Shown here one piece after another: positions 54,766 to 63,978 of a stretch of DNA of 64,000 bases (its first letter is position 1; every line of letters begins with the position of its first letter). This DNA comes from an uncultured Aquimarina sp. (GTDB taxonomy: Bacteria; Bacteroidota; Bacteroidia; Flavobacteriales; Flavobacteriaceae): assembly GCA_947493035.1 (NCBI GenBank), contig CANLOW010000001.1, positions 744,001 through 808,000 of the forward strand. The letters run 5' to 3'. The notes below the pieces were generated by a model, which was not told the origin of the DNA, made no database searches, and saw only the letters and a list, made by a program, of their open reading frames with translations. The translations under genes were made by a program, and so were the position numbers.

Positions 54766-57252
54766 ATGAAGTTACTGTCACTATGGGCTGGAATACTAAT
54801 CGGATTTATTGCTTTTGGGCAACAAACGCGATTACTTACTTCTTGGAGTTTCACAAATACTGATCCAGGAGCGGCATTTCAAAAATCATTCGATGATAGG
54901 GAGTGGAAAACTGTCAATGTGCCACACGATTGGGCAGCAGAGGGAAAATTTGATTTCAATAACGATTTGAGATTTAACACCATTATTCAAAATGGTGAAA
55001 CAAAACCTGTTTATAGGACAGGGCGTTCGGGAGCTTTACCGATTGTTGGAGTAGGGTGGTATCGTACACATTTCAATATTAAAGATATCAATAAACATTA
55101 TGAGGTGCTTTTTGATGGTGCTATGAGTAATGCTAAAGTCTATGTTAACGGAAATTATGTTGGCGAGCGTCCTTTTGGGTATATCTCTTTTTATTTTGAT
55201 ATCTCTAAATATTTAGTCAAAGGAGATAATGTTATTGCTGTTCGATTAGAAAACTTTAATGGGCAGACACGATGGTATTCTGGAGCAGGACTCTATAGAA
55301 AAGTCTCTCTAGTAGAAAAAAATCCTATTCATATTCCTACTTGGGGTGTTTCGGTAACGACACCTGAAATAAGTAAAGAAAAGGCAGCTGTACAGGTTAA
55401 GGTAGATGTTGTTACAGATAAAAAATTACAAGTAAAAAATACGATACTTAACGAAGAAGGAGGTGAAGTGGTTTCGATAACGCGCTCAATTGAGAGTAAT
55501 AGTAGTGCTACTGAAATAGTTTTAGAGGTAGAAAATCCAGTATTGTGGGATGTTGAAAACCCTAAGCTCTATACCTTAAAAATTGAGTTAATTCAAAAAG
55601 GAAAAATTGTAGATACCCGAGAAACTACATTTGGAATAAGAGAAGTTCGATTTGAGCTTGATGGTTTTTATTTAAATGGAAAAAAAGTGCGCTTTCAAGG
55701 AGTCAATATGCATCATGATTTAGGGCCAACAGGAGGTGCTTTTTATCCTAATTTATTTGAAAGGCAATTAAAGAAATTAAAAGAAATGGGGGTTAATGCC
55801 ATTCGTTTTTCTCATAACCCACCAGCTCCTGAAGCGCTAGATCTCTGCGATCAATATGGGTTTTTAGCGATTGATGAAGCTTTTGATGAATGGGAGATCC
55901 CTAAAGTAGAAAATGGCTATGCAAAACAATTTAAGAAATGGGCTAAAATAGATTTAGTCGATATGATTCGTCGAGATCGTAATCATCCCTCTGTAATCAT
56001 GTGGAGTATTGGTAATGAAATTATGGAACAATACTATAATGATCCCAATAAGGTGACCAAGTATCTTCATGATATTGTCAAAAGTGTAGATACAACACGA
56101 GCAACTACTTGTGGATTTAATAATGCTGTTGCTGCATTGCGAAGTGGTATGGCGTCAACGGTAGATGTTGCAGGGTTTAATTATAAGCCAAGTTCGTATC
56201 ATTTATTTAGGGAATCATATCCTAATTTAAAGTTTTATGCCAGTGAGACAGGAGGGGCTCTTAGTGTTAGGGATACCTATAAATTTCCTGTAATCTTTGA
56301 TTCTCGCAGAAATGATAATGGAACCTCGGTAAATCACCCGTTATATGAAGATGGACTTCCTGGTAATTATGAAGTAACGAATGTGCCTTGGGGATATCCT
56401 GCTTTTCGTGAGTTTGCTTCTCAAGAATATAATAAAGAGATCATGTATGGGGAATTTGTCTGGACAGGTTATGATTATTTAGGGGAGCCAGCTCCGTACA
56501 ATAAAGGGACTTCGAGAAGTTCGCATTTTGCTCCTATAGATTTTGTAGGATTGCCAAAGGATAAATTTTATTCATACAAGTCCGAGTGGAATAAAAGCGA
56601 AGAAACACTTCATTTCTTTCCGCATTGGAATTGGGAAAGTAAAGAGGAATTGAAATTCCCTGTTGTTTGTTATACATCATATTCAAAAGCGGAATTGTTT
56701 GTAAATGGTAAAAGCTATGGGATTAAGAGTAAGCAAAAAGTAGATCCATCACAATTTTTGAATACAAGTTTTGAAATACATGGCTCAGGAGGAGGGAGTT
56801 TAGATTTAATGAAAGCTTATAGTATTGTTTGGAAAAATGTTGTTTACGAGCCAGGAGAAGTCAAAGTGGTTGCTTATAATGAACAAGGGGCTGAAAAAGC
56901 AATTTTTAGCCGTAAAACAGCCAAAAAAGCATATGGAATCAACATAATTGCAGAAGAAACACAGCTTAAAAAAGGCGAAATTGCAGTGTTTGTAATTTCT
57001 GTTGTTGATGATCAAGGTAATTGGCAACCTAACTATCAGGAAAACATGAAGATTGAAGTAAGTGGCGCGGCTACATTTTTAGCTTCTGGAAATGGAGACC
57101 CTACCAATTTGCAACAACTCAATTTACCAGAAAGACGTTTTTTTAATGGAAAAGCTGTTGTTTTTGTAAAAGCCATTAAAGAAGGTCAAGTCAATATTAA
57201 GATTACTACAGAAGATTTTTCTAGTGAAAATGATGCTGTTAAAGTGAACTAA
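54766..57252 (+). CDS. Exported glycoside hydrolase family 2 enzyme (beta-galactosidase-like)
   Basis: 828 aa. A signal peptide ends near residue 19 (GFIAFGQ). The N-terminal sugar-binding (jelly-roll) domain, an Ig-like domain and the TIM barrel follow in GH2 order. The acid/base is E418 in MWSIGNEIMEQ and the nucleophile is E494 in YASETGGALS. Nearby are the substrate-loop NAIRFSHNPPAPEALDLCDQYGF and GEFVWTGYDYLGEP. C-terminal Ig-like modules end the protein. It should release terminal beta-galactose or a related sugar in the periplasm. An esterase gene follows 42 nt later. Confidence 0.93.
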   Translation: MKLLSLWAGILIGFIAFGQQTRLLTSWSFTNTDPGAAFQKSFDDREWKTVNVPHDWAAEGKFDFNNDLRFNTIIQNGETKPVYRTGRSGALPIVGVGWYRTHFNIKDINKHYEVLFDGAMSNAKVYVNGNYVGERPFGYISFYFDISKYLVKGDNVIAVRLENFNGQTRWYSGAGLYRKVSLVEKNPIHIPTWGVSVTTPEISKEKAAVQVKVDVVTDKKLQVKNTILNEEGGEVVSITRSIESNSSATEIVLEVENPVLWDVENPKLYTLKIELIQKGKIVDTRETTFGIREVRFELDGFYLNGKKVRFQGVNMHHDLGPTGGAFYPNLFERQLKKLKEMGVNAIRFSHNPPAPEALDLCDQYGFLAIDEAFDEWEIPKVENGYAKQFKKWAKIDLVDMIRRDRNHPSVIMWSIGNEIMEQYYNDPNKVTKYLHDIVKSVDTTRATTCGFNNAVAALRSGMASTVDVAGFNYKPSSYHLFRESYPNLKFYASETGGALSVRDTYKFPVIFDSRRNDNGTSVNHPLYEDGLPGNYEVTNVPWGYPAFREFASQEYNKEIMYGEFVWTGYDYLGEPAPYNKGTSRSSHFAPIDFVGLPKDKFYSYKSEWNKSEETLHFFPHWNWESKEELKFPVVCYTSYSKAELFVNGKSYGIKSKQKVDPSQFLNTSFEIHGSGGGSLDLMKAYSIVWKNVVYEPGEVKVVAYNEQGAEKAIFSRKTAKKAYGINIIAEETQLKKGEIAVFVISVVDDQGNWQPNYQENMKIEVSGAATFLASGNGDPTNLQQLNLPERRFFNGKAVVFVKAIKEGQVNIKITTEDFSSENDAVKVN

Positions 57253-57294
57253 CAAAATAAGTTAATACATAACATATAATTTTGAATTAAAAGT

Positions 57295-58098
57295 ATGGCA
57301 TCAAAATTCAGAACTACTGAAATCTCTGATCCACAATTTGAATCTGATAATCTGAGATTCATTACGGTAAAGACGAAACACCTAAATGGTAGGGGTGATA
57401 TTTGCACTTATATTCCACCAAATATTAAATCCAAAGCCGATACACCCCTACTCATTTTATTACATGGTGTTTATGGTAATTCTTGGATTTGGTCTCAAAA
57501 AGGAGGTGCTCATCATACAGCAAATCAACTAATTTCTGATGAGAAAATCAAACCAATGATTATTGCAATGCCTTCCGATGGTCTTTGGGGAGATGGATCT
57601 GCCTATTTACCGCATAATAATTTAGATTTTGAAAAGTGGATTGTCGAAGATGTAATCGATGCCGTTAAGGAAAATATAGCAGGAGTAACCGATAACTCTC
57701 CTGTGTTTATTTCTGGTTTGTCTATGGGAGGATATGGCGCTTTACGATTAGGGGCTAAATACCCTCATTTATTTAAAGGGTTCTCGGGAATGAGTTCTAT
57801 TACTGATTTACCTCAAATGAAGTTATTTGTTGAAGAAGATTTAGAGTTTTATAAGCAAGAAGATGCGTCAAATGCGTCTGTTTTTAAATGGATGCAGAAA
57901 AACAAAGAGCAGTTACCTCCATTTCGTTTTGATTGTGGGGTTGATGATGAGTTGATTGAATACAATCGTACTTTAAATAAAAAATTGAATCAAGCAGGTA
58001 TAAAATATATCTATGAAGAGTTTGAAGGAAAGCATGAGTGGATTTATTGGCAAACACACCTAAAAGATACTTTGTTGTTTTTTGATGGATTGTTGTAA
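57295..58098 (+). CDS. Esterase D-like alpha/beta hydrolase
   Basis: 267 aa, no signal peptide visible. The putative-esterase (esterase D/antigen 85-like) fold: ADTPLLILLHGVYGNSWIWSQKGG near 48-71, the nucleophile elbow SGLSMGGYGALRLG (about 141-154, Ser in G-L-S-M-G), an Asp region (FRFDCGVDDELIEYN) and the catalytic His in GKHEWIYW near the end. Likely acts on short acyl esters, perhaps acetylated sugars, given the GH2 neighbour. Substrate is inference only. Confidence 0.88.
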   Translation: MASKFRTTEISDPQFESDNLRFITVKTKHLNGRGDICTYIPPNIKSKADTPLLILLHGVYGNSWIWSQKGGAHHTANQLISDEKIKPMIIAMPSDGLWGDGSAYLPHNNLDFEKWIVEDVIDAVKENIAGVTDNSPVFISGLSMGGYGALRLGAKYPHLFKGFSGMSSITDLPQMKLFVEEDLEFYKQEDASNASVFKWMQKNKEQLPPFRFDCGVDDELIEYNRTLNKKLNQAGIKYIYEEFEGKHEWIYWQTHLKDTLLFFDGLL

Positions 58099-58191
58099 AC
58101 AAGGAAAAGTTATGGACAAGCGCAGTTGTTGTCATTTCCTCGGAGGAGAAAATCTTCCCAACTAAATATGGTATTTTCAATTTAAAATAAT

Positions 58192-58225
58192 AGAACCCCT
58201 GTAGAAATTCATCTACAGGGGTTCT
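58192..58225. terminator. Bidirectional hairpin terminator
   Basis: AGAACCCCTGTAGA (58192-58205) and its exact complement (58212-58225) form a 14-bp stem with a 6-nt loop. It lies between the convergent esterase gene and the HHH-protein gene. Short A/T-rich flanks follow on both strands. Confidence 0.85.
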
Positions 58226-58252
58226 AAATTTAGTTGATTACAGTTATCGATT

Positions 58253-58852
58253 TTATTTTAGTTTTCCTCCGTCGAGTTCATCTTGAAGTTTTAATAATTC
58301 TTTCCATTTTCCTTGAAAAGCTAATCCTGATTGCATTGGCCATGTGTCAGGTTTGTGAATTTCAAAACGCTTTCCTCCAATATTTAAGATTTCTTGACAG
58401 CGTTCTATGGGTGCTTTAGATAATTGATACCAAGTTTTAATTCCATTCTCATTAAATAATTCAGCGATTTTCGGCCCTATACCTTCAACAACTTTTAGGT
58501 CATCTCCAATAATCTTTTTCCCAAAAATAGACTTGGCAAGATCTGCATCAAAAATTAGTGTAGGTTCTGTAGCCTCAGCAGTTAATGTACTTGCAGCAAA
58601 GCCAGTGTTCGAATTTGTGTCTACATTTTTAAAACCTGTAGCTATTTCATTTTTTACTGAAATATTTTTCGAAATGTCTTTTTTGTCTTTCAGGCAAGTA
58701 TCTAATTCTGCTTGAAGTTTATTAATTTTAGATTTTAAATCTTCGATTTCTTTTTTCTCATCATCGCAATTGCAGAATAAGCTTTTTAATAGCCATCCTA
58801 AAATTGCTCCAATAATTGCGGCTAATAAAGGCCATATGATACACCAAAACAT
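58253..58852 (-). CDS. Membrane-anchored protein with C-terminal helix-hairpin-helix domain
   Basis: 199 aa. An N-terminal membrane segment (about 2-23, CIIWPLLAAIIGAILGWLL) is followed by a coiled coil (about 32-60, DEKKEIEDLKSKINKLQAELD). A low-complexity linker and a C-terminal domain with LKVVEGIGPKIAELFNENGIKTWYQLSKA (about 118-146) come next. The GIGPKIAELFN stretch is a helix-hairpin-helix, as in proteins often labelled NADH dehydrogenase subunit E-like. The HHH may bind nucleic acid or serve protein contacts. It lies 26 nt downstream of an OmpA-type gene, so both may be in one operon. Confidence 0.78.
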   Translation of the reverse strand: MFWCIIWPLLAAIIGAILGWLLKSLFCNCDDEKKEIEDLKSKINKLQAELDTCLKDKKDISKNISVKNEIATGFKNVDTNSNTGFAASTLTAEATEPTLIFDADLAKSIFGKKIIGDDLKVVEGIGPKIAELFNENGIKTWYQLSKAPIERCQEILNIGGKRFEIHKPDTWPMQSGLAFQGKWKELLKLQDELDGGKLK

Positions 58853-58878
58853 ATTTTAATATTTTATAAGTTGATTAT

Positions 58879-59817
58879 TTATTTTAAAGTTACTTCTACG
58901 CGACGATTTTTTGCGCGACCCTCAGGCGTTTGATTGCTAGCAATTGGTTTTTTAGAACCTTGACTAGAAGTTGCTATTTGAGATGCTGGGATATTGTTCT
59001 TAATTAAATATCCTTTAATAGTATTTGCCCTGTCTAATCCAAGTTGGATGTTTTTTGCAAAGTCACCAGTGTTATCAGTATGTCCAATAACTTTTATTTC
59101 AGCATCGTCAGTCTTGTCTACATAGGTGGCAATGTCAAACATTTTTACACGTTGTTCGGGTGTAAGCCTTAAAGAGCTTGAGCCAGTTGCAAAATATAAA
59201 TTCAAGGGATTTTCTTGGATTTTATCGTGTAACTTTTGTAAATCAGCTGCAGCTTTAGCCTTAGCATCGTCACTAATATCAATTGTATTTATGTGATATT
59301 TTGCTGGACCAAGATAGATTCCATCGGAATTAGGGATCAAACTGTCATTCAATTGATCTTTACAATTTAGTTGCTTTGAGGAAATATCATGATCCACTAA
59401 ATAGTGTTTGATGGCCTCAGCTCTAGCGATACCTAAATTAGGGAAGGCAGATGTGTTTTTTTCACTGCTTTTGTAAAGTCCGATAATATCTAATGTTTTA
59501 TCGGGATGGGTGTTTAAGTAAGCTTTTAGCTTATCTATCGATAGATCGAGCTTAGAACTAACAGGCTTTAGAATTTCAAAGCTAGAACCTTTGAAATTGA
59601 AGTGGTCATTGATGTTAATGTCAAAGCCACCTTTGGGGTCAGATAATGCAAAACCTAGACTTGTAGGTGTTGGGGTGTTGACTTTGGTAATGGCAGATTT
59701 TACAGGTTCTTCCTTTTTGTATTTGTCACAATTTTTGCAACAGGTGTAATATTGTAAAATACAACCAATAATTCCAGTCAGCAAGATACCGATAATGTAG
59801 GTAGTCTTTTTAGTCAT
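58879..59817 (-). CDS. OmpA-family protein with two OmpA-like domains
   Basis: 312 aa. The N-terminal hydrophobic segment (about 6-25) with CCKNC nearby could be a lipoprotein signal or an inner-membrane anchor. A first, degenerate OmpA-like region (about 60-140, SKLDLSIDKLKAYLNTHPDKTLDIIGLYKSSE) is followed by a second, well-formed one (about 205-311, LYFATGSSSLRLTPEQ, EIKVIGHTDNTGDFAKNIQLGLDRANTIKGYL, GRAKNRRVEVTLK). The second should bind diaminopimelate in peptidoglycan. Followed by the HHH gene. Confidence 0.88.
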   Translation of the reverse strand: MTKKTTYIIGILLTGIIGCILQYYTCCKNCDKYKKEEPVKSAITKVNTPTPTSLGFALSDPKGGFDININDHFNFKGSSFEILKPVSSKLDLSIDKLKAYLNTHPDKTLDIIGLYKSSEKNTSAFPNLGIARAEAIKHYLVDHDISSKQLNCKDQLNDSLIPNSDGIYLGPAKYHINTIDISDDAKAKAAADLQKLHDKIQENPLNLYFATGSSSLRLTPEQRVKMFDIATYVDKTDDAEIKVIGHTDNTGDFAKNIQLGLDRANTIKGYLIKNNIPASQIATSSQGSKKPIASNQTPEGRAKNRRVEVTLK

Positions 59818-59955
59818 TTAGCTGGTTATTAGGTTGTTAATAAATCAGCTATGAAATTAACAAATATTAACGTAAGTCTATGAGAATTATACGTTTTTTA
59901 ATATTTTTTTTCGATGAAATGCTAAAAAACCTCATAAAAAAGCAATGTTTTTCAT

Positions 59956-60132
59956 TTAACAAGTGGCTTCTAGGTTGTTAGTTGAAAGTCTGTCGTATAA
60001 AATATATAAACACGTATTTATAGGTAAGGTTAGTATTTCTTGCATTTCTAAAAGGTCATATGCAATTTGTTGGTTAGATATAATTCGCGCTTTTTTGTTG
60101 GTGTTGGTGTTTTGGAAAATAATTTTGTTCAT
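59956..60132 (-). CDS. Possible small protein (58 aa)
   Basis: A short frame starting at ATG 60132 encodes a mostly polar peptide (MNKIIFQNTNTNKKARIISN to the end LSTNNLEATC). Family not recognised. In its favour, a TAGATTTG -7 element lies 26 nt upstream with a TTG 16 nt before it. Against it, the composition is unremarkable and the frame overlaps an equally long plus-strand open frame. Treat as tentative. Confidence 0.3.
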   Translation of the reverse strand: MNKIIFQNTNTNKKARIISNQQIAYDLLEMQEILTLPINTCLYILYDRLSTNNLEATC

Positions 60133-60158
60133 AGTAGTTTTTGTCGTCGTTATCAAGG

Positions 60159-60185
60159 CAAATCTATATTAAGAAGCTTATTCAA
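60159..60185 (-). promoter_or_regulatory. Possible promoter of the 58-aa frame
   Basis: The minus strand reads TTG (60185-60183), 16 nt, then TAGATTTG (60166-60159). The -33 TTG forms the outer end of a perfect palindrome (60183-60210), which might therefore be an operator. Confidence 0.45.
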
Positions 60186-60210
60186 TAATCATACTTTAAT
60201 ATGATTATTG
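60183..60210. repeat. 11-bp perfect inverted repeat
   Basis: CAATAATCATA (60183-60193) and TATGATTATTG (60200-60210) with a 6-nt centre. It sits in a 189-nt gap between the possible small gene and the aldehyde dehydrogenase stop and touches the candidate -33 element. No T-tract follows on either strand. Confidence 0.6.
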
Positions 60211-60321
60211 GATTTTAACCCTTTGTTTAGAAGAGGTTTAATTGATGCTTGTTAAATCGATTTTTTGAAAATCAACGTTCTACTATATCGTTTCTGTTTT
60301 AGTAGTATATGTGATTCTTTT

Positions 60322-61854
60322 TTAGAAATTGAATTTTATTCCTTGAGCTAAAGGTAATTCAGAGGAATAGTTTATCGTGTTAGTTTGCCTTCTCATGTAG
60401 GCTTTCCATGCATCAGAACCGGATTCTCTGCCGCCTCCTGTTTCTTTTTCTCCACCAAAAGCTCCGCCAATTTCTGCACCAGAGGTTCCAATATTTACAT
60501 TGGCAATACCACAATCAGATCCAATTGCAGATAAAAACAATTCAGATTCTCTCATGTTGGTTGTCATGATTGAAGAAGAAAGACCTTGCTTTACATCATT
60601 CTGAATAAAAATAGCGTTTTCCAGAGATCCCGAATATGGAATGATATAAAGAATAGGAGCAAAGGTTTCTTGTTGTACAATATTCATTGCGTTTTTGGCT
60701 AAGTAAATAGATGGACTTACATAACAGCGGCTTTTGTAATGCGGGTCAGTAAGTAATTTTCCTTCGATCACAGGTATCGCGCCTTCTGATTTAGCATTAA
60801 CAATAGCTTTTAAATATTCTTTTACAGCATTTGTGTCTATTAAAGGCCCCATATGATTGTTTTCATTTAATGGTGATCCGATTTTTATTTGCTTATAAGC
60901 ACCTTTTAGTGTTGTAGTAAGTTCTTCAATTAAGGAGTCGTGGACTATAAGTCTTCGTGTGGTAGTGCAACGTTGCCCTGCTGTGCCAATTGCACCAAAG
61001 ACTATAGCAGGTATGGCTAGTTTTAAATCAGCGTTAGGGGTTATTATCATGGCGTTATTGCCGCCTAGCTCTAGTAAAGATTTCCCCAGTCGAGCACCTA
61101 TAGTTGCGGCTACATCTTTCCCCATTTTTGTAGAACCTGTAGCCGATATTAATGAGATGCGATCATCAGAAGTCAATTGTTTTCCTAAAGATTGATCTCC
61201 CGTAATCAAGCAAGATATCCCATTAGGTAAATGGTTGTTTTTTAGTACCTCTCCAATGATTTTTTGGCAAGCAATAGCGCATAATGGTGTTTTTTCAGAT
61301 GGTTTCCATATGGTGACATTACCGCAAATCCATGCTAAAGCAGTATTCCATGCCCAAACAGCTACAGGAAAATTGAAGGCAGAGATGATACCTACAATTC
61401 CTAGTGGATGCCATTGTTCGTACATGCGATGTTGAGGTCTTTCAGAATGCATGGTGAATCCGTGTAGTTGACGAGATAGACCAACTGCGAAATCACAGAT
61501 GTCTATCATTTCTTGGACTTCGCCTAATCCTTCTTGTAGTGATTTGCCCATTTCATAAGCCACCAAATGCCCTAAACTTTCCTTTTTTTCTCTTAAGGCC
61601 TCACCAAATTGCCTAACGATTTCTCCTCGTTTAGGGGCTGGTATTTTTTGCCATTCTTTGCTCGCTTTCAAACAGGCTTTTATAGCCTGTTCATAATTTT
61701 TTAAAGATGTTAAAGAGATTTTAGCAATAACTTCTCCATCCACAGGAGAAATACTTTTAATACCTTTTGAATCAGCCAGAGGTTGTTTTCCAATTGCTGT
61801 TCCTTGCTCGGTGGAAGATATATTTAGAAAATGAAGATGCTCTTGTAAAGTCAC
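60322..61854 (-). CDS. ALDH7-type aldehyde dehydrogenase (aminoadipate semialdehyde dehydrogenase)
   Basis: 510 aa, length as in the antiquitin (ALDH7) family. The catalytic Glu262 is in LLELGGNNAMI and the nucleophile Cys296 in GTAGQRCTTTRRL. The NAD region ISAFNFPVAVWAWN precedes them. The C-terminal block GTSGAEIGGAFGGEKETGGGRESGSDAWKAYMRRQTNT is diagnostic for ALDH7. It oxidises 2-aminoadipate 6-semialdehyde (with its cyclic form, piperideine carboxylate) in lysine breakdown. No other lysine-degradation gene is adjacent. Confidence 0.93.
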   Translation of the reverse strand: MTLQEHLHFLNISSTEQGTAIGKQPLADSKGIKSISPVDGEVIAKISLTSLKNYEQAIKACLKASKEWQKIPAPKRGEIVRQFGEALREKKESLGHLVAYEMGKSLQEGLGEVQEMIDICDFAVGLSRQLHGFTMHSERPQHRMYEQWHPLGIVGIISAFNFPVAVWAWNTALAWICGNVTIWKPSEKTPLCAIACQKIIGEVLKNNHLPNGISCLITGDQSLGKQLTSDDRISLISATGSTKMGKDVAATIGARLGKSLLELGGNNAMIITPNADLKLAIPAIVFGAIGTAGQRCTTTRRLIVHDSLIEELTTTLKGAYKQIKIGSPLNENNHMGPLIDTNAVKEYLKAIVNAKSEGAIPVIEGKLLTDPHYKSRCYVSPSIYLAKNAMNIVQQETFAPILYIIPYSGSLENAIFIQNDVKQGLSSSIMTTNMRESELFLSAIGSDCGIANVNIGTSGAEIGGAFGGEKETGGGRESGSDAWKAYMRRQTNTINYSSELPLAQGIKFNF

Positions 61855-62000
61855 AATGTGTTGTTTTGATACTGCAAAAATACCTATTTATGAATGTCGA
61901 TATAAGAAAGTAACCGACTAAATAAATAGGAGTATAGTTTTTGTAAATACTTTAATAAGTATAAAATGTTAGTTCTACAGGCAAAAAGAGACATATATCG

Positions 62001-62008
62001 TATATTTG
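62001..62008 (+). promoter_or_regulatory. -7 element of the sufAB operon
   Basis: TATATTTG matches TAnnTTTG and would give a leader of about 110 nt before sufA. No clear -33 TTG. A small stem near 62095-62105 (CACTTAGTG) is the only structure seen in the leader. Confidence 0.5.
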
Positions 62009-62120
62009 CACTGCTAAACTCATCTCAATTTTAAATCATAATTTATAGATTGATGTGAGTATTGAAGGGGAGTGTTAAATGTTTGTGGAATTCGTCACTT
62101 AGTGGCTTAATTATTAAGAA

Positions 62121-62450
62121 ATGATTAAAGTATCAGACATAGCAAAAAAGAAAGTGGTCGAGCTGATGCAAGACGATGGTTTTAATCCTAATAACGACTT
62201 TGTTCGTGTTGGAGTAAAATCTGGTGGTTGTTCGGGGCTTTCTTATGATTTGAAATTTGATAAAGAAAAAGCTGAAGAAGATAAAGTGTTCGAAGACAAT
62301 GGTGTTCGTATTATTGTAGACAAAAAAAGCTTTTTGTACTTAGTAGGCACAACTTTAGAATATTCAGGAGGGCTAAATGGTACTGGTTTTGTGTTTAATA
62401 ACCCAAATGCAAGTAGAACCTGCGGTTGTGGGGAAAGTTTTTCATTATAA
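62121..62450 (+). CDS. sufA: HesB/IscA-family Fe-S assembly protein (SufA)
   Basis: 109 aa, A-type carrier. The three conserved cysteines are C37 in VKSGGCSGLSYD and C101 and C103 in RTCGCGESF, which bind the transferred iron-sulfur cluster. FVFNNPNASRTCGCG is the usual end. It starts the sufA-sufB segment. Confidence 0.94.
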   Translation: MIKVSDIAKKKVVELMQDDGFNPNNDFVRVGVKSGGCSGLSYDLKFDKEKAEEDKVFEDNGVRIIVDKKSFLYLVGTTLEYSGGLNGTGFVFNNPNASRTCGCGESFSL

Positions 62451-62529
62451 TTAGTTGCGAGTTGTAGGTTGAGGATTTTAAGAAGAATTATCAGCTGATA
62501 ACAAGTAACTGACAACTAAACTCAAAGAT
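62451..62529 (+). repeat. Iterated inverted-repeat spacer between sufA and sufB
   Basis: TTAGTTG (62451-62457) pairs with CAACTAA (62513-62519). TTATCAGCTGATAA (62488-62501) is a perfect 14-bp palindrome in the middle. GAGTTGTAGGTTGAGG on the left and AAGTAACTGACAACT on the right are diverged iterations. The architecture matches the other intra-operon spacers. Confidence 0.7.
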
Positions 62530-63978
62530 ATGAGTAAGTATACAGAAGACGATTTAAAGAAAGAATTAGAGACTAAGGAGTACGAGTACGGATTTTATAC
62601 AGATATAGAATCGGATACGTTTCCTGTGGGGCTAAATGAAGATGTTATTCGAGCAATTTCTGCAAAGAAAAATGAACCTGAATGGTTAACAGAATGGCGT
62701 TTAGATGCTTTTAAGATTTGGTCAGAAATGGAGGAGCCTGAGTGGGCTAATGTAAATTATGACAAGCCAGATTTTCAGGCGATAAGTTATTATTCTGCTC
62801 CTAAGAAAGCTGATCCAAATAAAACATTAGATGATGTTGATCCTGAATTGTTGGCAACATTTGAAAAATTAGGAATTTCTTTAGATGAACAAAAGAAATT
62901 AAGTGGTGTAGCTGTTGATGTTGTAGTAGATTCAGTTTCTGTAGCGACAACATTCAAAAAAACATTAGCAGAAAAAGGAATTATATTTTGTTCAATATCT
63001 GAGGCAGTTAAGGACTATCCAGAATTAGTGAAAAAATATATTGGTTCGGTAGTGCCGAAAACAGATAATTTTTATGCAGCATTAAATTCAGCAGTCTTCA
63101 CTGATGGATCTTTTTGTTACATACCTAAAGGAGTTCGTTGTCCGATGGAATTATCTACTTATTTCCGAATAAATCAAAGTGGTACAGGGCAATTCGAACG
63201 TACATTAGTAGTTGCTGACGAAAGTAGCTATGTAAGTTACTTAGAGGGTTGTACAGCACCTAGTCGTGATGAAAATCAATTGCATGCTGCTGTGGTAGAG
63301 TTGATTGCCATGGATGATGCAGAGATTAAATATTCTACAGTTCAAAACTGGTTCCCAGGTAATGCAGAAGGAAAAGGTGGAGTTTTTAATTTTGTAACCA
63401 AAAGAGGAATTTGTGAGAACAATGCAAAAATCTCTTGGACACAAGTTGAAACAGGTTCTGCTGTAACATGGAAATATCCTTCATGTATTCTAAAAGGGAA
63501 TAATTCTGTTGGAGAATTCTATTCGATTGCCGTTACAAATAATTATCAGCAAGCGGATACAGGTACTAAGATGATTCACTTAGGAAAAAACACAAAAAGT
63601 ACTATTATTTCTAAAGGAATTTCAGCTGGAAAATCTCAAAATTCATATAGAGGATTAGTACAAATTAGTCCAAGAGCGACTAATGCACGTAATTTTTCGC
63701 AGTGTGATTCGTTATTGATGGGTAACGAATGTGGTGCGCATACATTTCCTTATATCGAAGCGAAAAATAAGACAGCTCAGATAGAACACGAGGCAACAAC
63801 GAGTAAGATTGGAGAAGATCAAATATTCTATTGTAATCAGCGTGGTATTGATACAGAAAAAGCCATTGCTTTAATTGTGAATGGTTTTAGTAAAGAAGTA
63901 TTGAATAAGCTGCCAATGGAATTTGCTGTTGAAGCTCAAAAATTACTTGAGATTAGTCTAGAAGGTTCGGTAGGATAA
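62530..63978 (+). CDS. sufB: Fe-S cluster assembly scaffold SufB
   Basis: 482 aa, complete. SufB is the cluster-building subunit of the SufBCD scaffold complex. Signatures include [65 protein letters not shown], and the C-terminal [24 protein letters not shown] Cys in [15 protein letters not shown] lies in the region of the conserved cluster/persulfide cysteine. sufC and sufD probably follow beyond the right edge. Confidence 0.96.
   Translation: MSKYTEDDLKKELETKEYEYGFYTDIESDTFPVGLNEDVIRAISAKKNEPEWLTEWRLDAFKIWSEMEEPEWANVNYDKPDFQAISYYSAPKKADPNKTLDDVDPELLATFEKLGISLDEQKKLSGVAVDVVVDSVSVATTFKKTLAEKGIIFCSISEAVKDYPELVKKYIGSVVPKTDNFYAALNSAVFTDGSFCYIPKGVRCPMELSTYFRINQSGTGQFERTLVVADESSYVSYLEGCTAPSRDENQLHAAVVELIAMDDAEIKYSTVQNWFPGNAEGKGGVFNFVTKRGICENNAKISWTQVETGSAVTWKYPSCILKGNNSVGEFYSIAVTNNYQQADTGTKMIHLGKNTKSTIISKGISAGKSQNSYRGLVQISPRATNARNFSQCDSLLMGNECGAHTFPYIEAKNKTAQIEHEATTSKIGEDQIFYCNQRGIDTEKAIALIVNGFSKEVLNKLPMEFAVEAQKLLEISLEGSVG

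Noticed and set aside
59963..60172. Hydrophobic plus-strand frame opposite the possible small gene
   Set aside because: No promoter on the plus strand; the hydrophobicity comes from the T-rich strand.
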